From Triticum aestivum (Eukaryota; Streptophyta; Magnoliopsida; Poales; Poaceae), in NCBI RefSeq assembly GCF_018294505.1, contig NC_057814.1, forward strand, positions 41,935,725 to 41,999,724: a stretch of 64,000 bases of DNA, given 5' to 3'. A program made the position numbers and the translations under genes. This document shows, piece after piece, positions 57,922-64,000 of this stretch (positions are counted from its first letter, which is position 1; each line of letters starts with the position of its first letter). The notes beneath the pieces were generated by a model. The model worked only from the letters and a program-made list of their open reading frames with translations, did no database searches and was not told the origin of the DNA.

Positions 57922-60177
57922 ATGGGTGGCGTTGCAGCAGCGGGTCAGAGTGCTATGCCGAAGATCGGCGAGAAGCAGTCCACGTCGAAGAAGGCGGACG
58001 ATCCTGACGCAGATACGAGCGATGGTGCGCTCGTCGTCAGGGCTCCGTCGCGCGGTGGGGTGCCGGTGCACTATCCGCATCTCACCGAGACCAACTACGG
58101 CGTGTGGGCTGTCAAGATGCGCATCATTATGCGCACCCTCTGCTGGTCAGCGGTCGACGGGAAATCGGACTTCAACCAGGACAGGGACGAGGACGCGTTC
58201 GCCGCGCTCTCACAGTCTCTCCATGACGCCATGGTCATGGCCATCGCGGAGTACGAGACCGCAGCGGAGGCGTGGGATGCCATCCGACAGATGCGTGTCG
58301 GCGAGGATCGCGTCAAGAAGGCGCGAGTCAAGCAGCTCAAGCGCCAATTGGATCGGATGCAGATGGATGACGGCGAGACCATCGCCGCGTTCGGTCAGAA
58401 GCTCACCACTCTCGTCGCCGAGATACACTCGCTAGGTGAGAAAATCGGTGATGAATCTGTCATTGAGGTGTTGTTCAATGCCGTTCCCGACAGGTTCGCA
58501 GATGTCGTCAATACCATCGAGCAGTGGGGGGATTTGTCCACCATGCCAGTGTCTGAAGCCTTGGGCAGGTTGGCGGCATATGAGAATGGCCAGAGAGGTC
58601 GCCGTCGCAGTGACGGCGGAAAAGGGGATGAGCAACTCATGCTTGTCACCCGGGCGCTGGAGCAACTCATGAAAGTGAAGAAGAGTGGTGACGGCGCCGG
58701 AGGCTCAGGCAGTTCTGCTGGAAAGAAAAACTCCGATCGCCAAGACCACAGCAAGTCTGGCAAGAGTGGTGAAAAGCAAAAAAAGAAGGGCAAATTCGAC
58801 ATCAAGAAAGTCAGATGTTACAATTGTAATGAAAAAGGTCATTTTCAGTCAGACTGCCCAGGACCGAAGCGAGAGAAAGCAAACCTCGCTCAAAAGGAGG
58901 AGGAGGAGGATGACCCAGCACTACTGCTGATGGAGTCGTGTGAGCTGGTGGTGTCTGAATCTGAAACTGAGGAACAAGTATTTCTCAATGAGGAAAAGGT
59001 GGTGCCAAAGCTCACTGGAGAACATGAGATGTCTTGGTACCTAGACACCGGGGCAAGCAATCATATGACAGGTAGATCAGACAAGTTTGCCCAACTGGAT
59101 CGAACAGTGAAAGGAAGAGTTCGATTCGGCGATGGTTCAGCTGTTGAGATCTGTGGACGTGGCTTTGTTTTAATGCAGTGTCACACAGGCGAACACCGGG
59201 TGCTGGCTGATGTGTATTACATACCCAGACTGAAGAATAATATTATCAGTTTGGGTCAGCTAGATGAGAATGGTTGCAAGTACTCAGCTGAGGATGGCGT
59301 GATGACGGTGCTCGATCGTGAAAGGAAGGTCTTGGCTCGAGTGAAGAGAACCAGGAACCGGATGTATATCCTGAATATTCAGAAAACTGAACCTGTTTGC
59401 CTGCTGGCTCACGCGAAGGAAACATCCTGGCTGTGGCACATGAGATACGGGCATGTCAACTTCCGTTCTCTCAAGACACTTGCAACAGAAGGCATGGTTG
59501 AAGGAATGCCAACCTTGGAGCAAGTTGAGCAGGTGTGTGATGGCTGTATGGTTGCAAAACAGCGTCGCCTTCCTTTTCCTTCTCAGACAGGCTACCGTGC
59601 AACTCAACAGCTGCAGCTTGTTCATGGTGATCTATGTGGGCCTATCGAACCAGCTACACCCGGAGGGAAGCGATACTTTTTGCTCCTTGTTGATGACTAC
59701 TCACGTTTCATGTGGGTGGCCCTGCTCAGTACAAAGGATGAAGCTCTCGGTGCACTCAGGAAAATTCAGGCCGCAGCAGAGACAGAAAGGAATCTGAAAC
59801 TTGCAGCCATAAGAACTGATCGTGGTGGGGAGTTCACCTCAAATTCCTTTGCCAGCTACTGTGAAGATCGAGGAATCAAACACTATCTCACAGCACCATA
59901 TACACCACAGCAAAATGGTGTAGTGGAGAGGGGGAATCAGACAGTGGTCGGGATGGCTAGGAGTTTGCTAAAAAGCATGGGTATGCCTGCAAAATTCTGG
60001 GGGGGGGGCTGTTGCTACTGCAGTCTACCTATTGAATCGATCTCTAACCAAGAGCGTGCGTGGAATGACGCCCTATCAAGCCTGGCACGGAAGGAAACCG
60101 AATGTGCAACACCTGCGCACGTTTGGATGCGTAGGTCATGTGAAGCGCATCGGTTCAGGAATAAACAAGCTCTCTGA
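57922..60177 (+). CDS. Copia Gag-protease-integrase (frame-shifted polyprotein, first part)
   Basis: 751 codons as read. Gag occupies about residues 1-330 with the zinc knuckle CYNCNEKGHFQSDC at 299-312. The protease active site is WYLDTGASNHM (Asp 375). The integrase has an H-H-C-C zinc domain (WHMRYGHVNF..CDGC, about 500-545) and a catalytic triad Asp570, Asp633 (TDRGGEF) and Glu669 (VVERGN), spaced DDx35E. At 59999-60008 a run of ten G shifts the frame, so the last ~55 residues here are out of frame and the true protein continues in the frame that reads to 62188. The start follows the primer site in the usual way. Confidence 0.93.
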   Translation: MGGVAAAGQSAMPKIGEKQSTSKKADDPDADTSDGALVVRAPSRGGVPVHYPHLTETNYGVWAVKMRIIMRTLCWSAVDGKSDFNQDRDEDAFAALSQSLHDAMVMAIAEYETAAEAWDAIRQMRVGEDRVKKARVKQLKRQLDRMQMDDGETIAAFGQKLTTLVAEIHSLGEKIGDESVIEVLFNAVPDRFADVVNTIEQWGDLSTMPVSEALGRLAAYENGQRGRRRSDGGKGDEQLMLVTRALEQLMKVKKSGDGAGGSGSSAGKKNSDRQDHSKSGKSGEKQKKKGKFDIKKVRCYNCNEKGHFQSDCPGPKREKANLAQKEEEEDDPALLLMESCELVVSESETEEQVFLNEEKVVPKLTGEHEMSWYLDTGASNHMTGRSDKFAQLDRTVKGRVRFGDGSAVEICGRGFVLMQCHTGEHRVLADVYYIPRLKNNIISLGQLDENGCKYSAEDGVMTVLDRERKVLARVKRTRNRMYILNIQKTEPVCLLAHAKETSWLWHMRYGHVNFRSLKTLATEGMVEGMPTLEQVEQVCDGCMVAKQRRLPFPSQTGYRATQQLQLVHGDLCGPIEPATPGGKRYFLLLVDDYSRFMWVALLSTKDEALGALRKIQAAAETERNLKLAAIRTDRGGEFTSNSFASYCEDRGIKHYLTAPYTPQQNGVVERGNQTVVGMARSLLKSMGMPAKFWGGGCCYCSLPIESISNQERAWNDALSSLARKETECATPAHVWMRRSCEAHRFRNKQAL

Positions 60178-62188
60178 CAGAAGTTCACAGATGGTTTTTA
60201 TCGGGTACGAACAGGGGTCAAAAGCTTACCGTTTGTATGATCCATCAAAGAGGAATCTTGTTGTGTCTCGAGACGTGGTCTTTGAAGAGGACAGGTGCTG
60301 GGATTGGCAAGAAGGAGCAGCCGCTGCTAGCAGCGAGGAAGCCACGTTCACTGTTCATTATCCGGCACGCGGTGCGGACGTTGAAGCGAGTCCTATCACT
60401 GAGACAGGTGAAGTGGCAGTAACACCCACAACACCTCAGACTGCAGTGAGGACATGTCGAGCCAGAGACACTGAGGAGGCCACACCCTCGATTGGTACAC
60501 CGGTGCAGCAAACACCGGTACCCATGGACACTCTTGAAAGTCCTTGGACTGAACCATCTGAAGGGCCACAAGGAAAAAGGTCTCTGAATGACATCTATGA
60601 TGATTCATCGGAGATTGACATGCCCTATTCCGGGCTCTGCTTGCTTGGCACCGGGGAGCCAAGTACATTTGCTGAAGCTGAGAAACAAGCATGTTGGCAG
60701 AGAGCTATGAAGGAAGAGATGGATTCTATTGTCAGTAATAATACATGGAAGATGTGTGAGTTGCCGAAAGGACAAAAACCAATTGGGTTAAAATGGATCT
60801 ATAAGCTTAAGAAGGACTCATCTAGAAATGTGGTGAAACACAAAGCTCGGCTAGTTGCGAAGGGGTACGTGCAGCGTCAAGGAATTGATTTTGACGAAGT
60901 TTTCGCACCTGTTGCAAGGATGGAAACCGTGAGACTGCTTCTAGCACTAGCAGCAAATGAGGGCTGGGAAATTCACCACATGGATGTAAAATCCGCATTT
61001 CTCAACGGTGAACTCGAGGAAGAGGTATATGTTGCACAGCCGTCAGGTTTCGTTGTTGAGGGAGAGGAGCACAAGGTGCTTAAGCTGCACAAGGCCTTAT
61101 ATGGGCTCAGACAGGCACCTAGGGCATGGAATGCTAAACTAGATAGGACACTGATCAATCTCGGCTTTGAGAAGTGTCCATCAGAGCCAGCTCTCTACAA
61201 GCGAAACAAAAAGGGTGCAGCACTGTTAGTCGGTGTGTACGTGGATGATTTAGTCATTACTGGAAGAAATGTTGCTGACATTGAAGCCTTCAAGGTTCAG
61301 ATGAAATCATTATTCAGTATGAGCGATCTCGGGCTACTGAGTTATTACCTGGGAATTGAGGTAAAGCAAACTCCTCAAGGTATTTATCTGAACCAATCCG
61401 CGTATGCATCAAGAATTTTGGAGAAATGTGGAATGAAAGACTGCAACCCTGGTCAAACTCCAATGGAGCCCCGTCTGAAGTTGAGCAAGATGAGCAAGGC
61501 CCCAGTAGTTGATTGCACTTACTATCGAAGCGTGGTGGGCAGTCTCAGATATCTGCTGCACACAAGGCCTGACCTGTGCTACTCTGTTGGTCTTGTAAGC
61601 AGGTACATGGAGCGACCAACAGCAGAGCATATGACTGCAGTGAAACACATCCTCAGGTACATCAGGGGAACACTGAAGTTTGGGTGTTTCTATGAGAAGG
61701 GAAGAGAACTGCAGCTAGTTGGCTACTGTGATAGTGACCATGCAGGAGATGTGGACGACAGGAAAAGCACCTCAGGTCTGTTGTTCTACCTTGGTTCAAG
61801 TCCAATTTCATGGGCATCACAGAAGCAAAAAGTGGTTGCCATCTCGTCTTGTGAGGCTGAATATATGGCAGCTACTTCAGGTGCTTGTCAGAGTATTTGG
61901 TTGGCAAGATTGCTGGCAGAAATACTAGATTCAGAGCCAGCCAAAGTGAAACTGAAAGTGGACAATCAATCTGCTATTTCACTCAGTAAGAACCCAGTTT
62001 TTCATGACCGCAGTAAACACATTGACCTCAGATATCATTTCGTGCGGGAGTGTGTGGAGGCTGGGAAAGTGGACATCAGTCATGTCAGAACAGAGGATCA
62101 ATTGGCAGACATCCTGACCAAGTCGCTCGGGAGGGCAAAGTTTCAGGAGCTGAGGAGTGCCATTGGTGTGAAGGAAGTGACCCGATGA
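60009..62188 (+). CDS. Copia integrase end, reverse transcriptase and RNase H
   Basis: Continuation of the polyprotein after the G-run; the first Met in this frame is 60032 (MNRSLTKSVRGMTPYQAWHG, end of the integrase core). RT motifs are FDEVFAPVARMETVR (near 60890), HMDVKSAFLNGELEEEVYV (near 60980) and the catalytic YVDDL (61238-61252). RNase H shows YCDSDHAGD (near 61725), SCEAEYMA and VDNQSAI. It ends VKEVTR at TGA 62186-62188. Complete and free of stops. Confidence 0.95.
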
Positions 62189-62200
62189 CAACAAGATTAA

Positions 62201-62209
62201 GGGAGAGAA
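62201..62209 (+). other. Copia polypurine tract
   Basis: GGGAGAGAA directly before the 3' LTR, the primer for plus-strand synthesis. Confidence 0.9.
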
Positions 62210-62625
62210 TGTTAGCAATTAATCCGGTTGTCGTTTTAGTTTGTTTTATTTTCTGAAACATAGTTCAGACACGTTGGTTGTGTCGTAGCAGTAGTAATAA
62301 GCCTGATACGTGATGTGTTCACGTAGAGGCCTGATCCGTTTGTTTCGTTCCTTTCTGTTGTAATCTGGACACGATCAACTCCGCGGGATGGTGCGGATTT
62401 AGTGGATCGTGGATAGCGTAGGATTCGGTCATGCTCGCTACGTCGAGGTGAACCTGAAATAAGAGGAAAGTGCAGAAAAGACGCAAGCTTTGAGGCGTCG
62501 CAAAATACTCCTGTCCCCTGTGTATTCTCGTGTTCGTCAGGGAGAGTTTCAGATACGAGCGACAAATCAGAGTTTCCACTTGCAATCCATTGTGATCGCG
62601 TGCGTTCCGGGGCTGGGATCTGACA
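62210..62625 (+). repeat. Copia 3' LTR
   Basis: 416 bp, 412 identical to the 5' LTR, followed by the AACAG target duplication. Confidence 0.97.
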
Positions 62626-62630
62626 AACAG

Positions 62631-63026
62631 TAGAAGGAAAAACACATGCAACGAATTGCAGCAAGTAGATCAAACAAAACGGCGGCAAGTACGAGCCTGA
62701 AGAAGGAAAGAGTACGCAATGAACTGAAATAAACATTTGTCGAGACACACAAGGACACAGAAAGCCCATATATACCGAAATAGCAAAAAAAAGGCAGTAC
62801 ATCAGCGCAACATGGAAAATGACAATGACAATGGAAGAAACATATGAGCACAACATTGCGCAGAAGAGCAAACATAAATAGTCTTTAGCACACATACAGG
62901 AAAAAACCAATCAAGTCCCAAATGGTTCTACATATCTATACAAGCGGTAACTAAGCTCGCGTCACTCTCTTTCGGGGTGGCTCGGGGGCGACACACGAAA
63001 CTAAAGTTCTTCATGCTTTGGTGAGC
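62631..63026. other. Intergenic, nothing recognised
   Basis: Right flank of the Copia insertion; no recognisable feature. Confidence 0.4.
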
Positions 63027-63104
63027 TTCTTTCATTTAAATGTTTTGCCAAGGTTCACGCGCTTACCATTGTTTCTTTCATTTAAATGTTTTGCCTAGGT
63101 TCAC
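63027..63104 (+). repeat. Two-copy direct repeat
   Basis: TTCTTTCATTTAAATGTTTT followed by GCC(A/T)AGGTTCAC occurs twice, about 46 bp apart. Confidence 0.8.
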
Positions 63105-64000
63105 ATGCATGTCTCTCCTCTTAATAATCTTGCCACATCAATTTTTCACATACATGACATGCTTAGCGTCTGTACAAGGTGGAGCATCGGGAGGGGCTAA
63201 TTATAATAGAGAAGGGAGGGGAGTAGTTCATTTATATGCCCTGAAGTATCGGTGCAATGCTGCAATGTTCTATGACAAATCTAAATTTCAGACGCATCTT
63301 GAAGGAATGTAGCGAATACTATAATTTTAAGAAGGGCTCGGTGATCTGACAACGTCTTCCGCGAGTTTGTCTTTACCCAGCACAACATTAGCTAAATTAC
63401 CTACAAAATAACTTGCGCAGGGTAAGTTCCCTCACTACACCAAAGAAAGATCACAACATAGAGCTACATGATTTACTAACTAGGGACATGAGATCTTTTT
63501 TTTGGGTATAAACAAGAAGATGATCATACCTTTTGAATCAGGAACAACGACATACATGAAATTAGAACCATAGATGATCATAACCCTAGATGATCATACC
63601 CTTTCTCGAGCACCCGTGGGGGCAGGACGAGCTCTAGTGTCCCTGCATGGAGCAGCTGCTCAAAGCGATGACGTCTTGTGCCTCACCGCCGTGCTCCGGG
63701 ACAGTGACTCTCCACGGGTAAGATCTCCTACAGGGAGCCCTCGTCCCCTATATATCCACTCCGCCTCCGCTGCCATACACCGCCTCATCCTGGCTCGCAA
63801 CCGCCGATGGCTGCCGCAACATTCCGTATGTCGCACTTGGCTATTTTGATTCTTTATCACCCGAAAAACAAAACAGAATATCACTCAAGAAAAAATTACA
63901 TAGTTTACATCCAGATAAATAAAAATCACGTAGTTTACAACCAAATGAAATTAAAATTGAAACAAATGAACAGGAAGAAAATGAGAAGATAGAACTGTTG
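63105..64000. other. Unassigned right end of the window
   Basis: A CTATATATCC box (63748-63757) precedes a CT/CCG-rich leader and an ATG at 63807 with a GTATGT donor-like site shortly after. This could be the 5' end of a gene leaving no further trace in the window. GATGATCATA repeats occur at 63520-63600. Confidence 0.25.

Larger units (their letters stand above)
57458..62625 (+). mobile_element. Complete Copia LTR retrotransposon
   Basis: 5,168 bp flanked by AACAG (57453-57457 and 62626-62630). It has two 416-bp LTRs (TG..CA ends), a tRNA-Met primer site, a gag-pol reading frame in the order Gag, protease, integrase, RT, RNase H (Copia order), and a polypurine tract. The LTRs differ at 4 of 416 positions by my reading, so the insertion is young. 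At a usual grass LTR rate this implies a few hundred thousand years. The only coding defect seen is one frameshift at a G-run. I cannot assign the Copia lineage with confidence. Confidence 0.97.

Overview
The window looks like plant nuclear DNA from a large, transposon-rich grass genome, most likely a Triticeae species (wheat, barley or Aegilops). This is inferred from a Stowaway MITE with the CTCCCTCCGTCC terminus, a grass-type LINE, TTA-flanked Harbinger elements, a Mutator-like element and a young Copia retrotransposon. I see no rRNA, tRNA, CRISPR or bacterial-type gene. No ordinary conserved single-copy host gene could be recognised.

Layout. (1) 629-23648 is a head-to-tail array of 20 units of about 935 bp. 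Each unit carries a TATA box (TATAAATA in 18 of 20), a GC-rich core with short ORFs, and an AATAAA about 645 bp downstream, so the units look like tandem transcription units rather than a simple satellite. A 4,599-bp non-autonomous Helitron (18168-22766) sits inside unit 19. Removing it restores one 933-bp unit exactly, with A|T as the target. The Helitron carries a Stowaway MITE. (2) 23649-35520 is mixed intergenic DNA: a frameshifted FAR1/MULE-type SWIM-domain fragment, a 186-bp TTA-flanked MITE, two diverged copies of a duplicated segment ('alpha'), a 1.6-kb internal LINE ORF1 fragment pasted between them with filler DNA at its edge, a 1.2-kb Mutator-like element with a GC-rich payload, and an AT-rich degenerate repeat. 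(3) 35529-46305 is a nested stack. A decayed PIF/Harbinger element carries a transposase pseudogene. That pseudogene is split by a full-length 7.95-kb LINE with a 12-bp target duplication, and the same element also received a 1.23-kb non-autonomous Harbinger. (4) 46320-57000 holds further diverged copies of local duplicated segments ('alpha' and 'beta'), interrupted by TE fragments that include a degenerate Copia RT-RNase H remnant. (5) 57458-62625 is a complete Copia element with 416-bp LTRs differing at 4 positions, a 5-bp target duplication and one frameshift at a G-run in the integrase region. (6) 62631-64000 is unassigned.

The least explained signals are the 20-unit array and a four-member family of TATA-preceded short ORFs (23-32 codons, beginning M-E/D-S/P-Q) in the alpha copies. 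The array units have a conserved promoter-like site, short ORFs and an antisense exon-like segment with a near-perfect splice donor. Whether either family is transcribed or translated cannot be decided from sequence alone.
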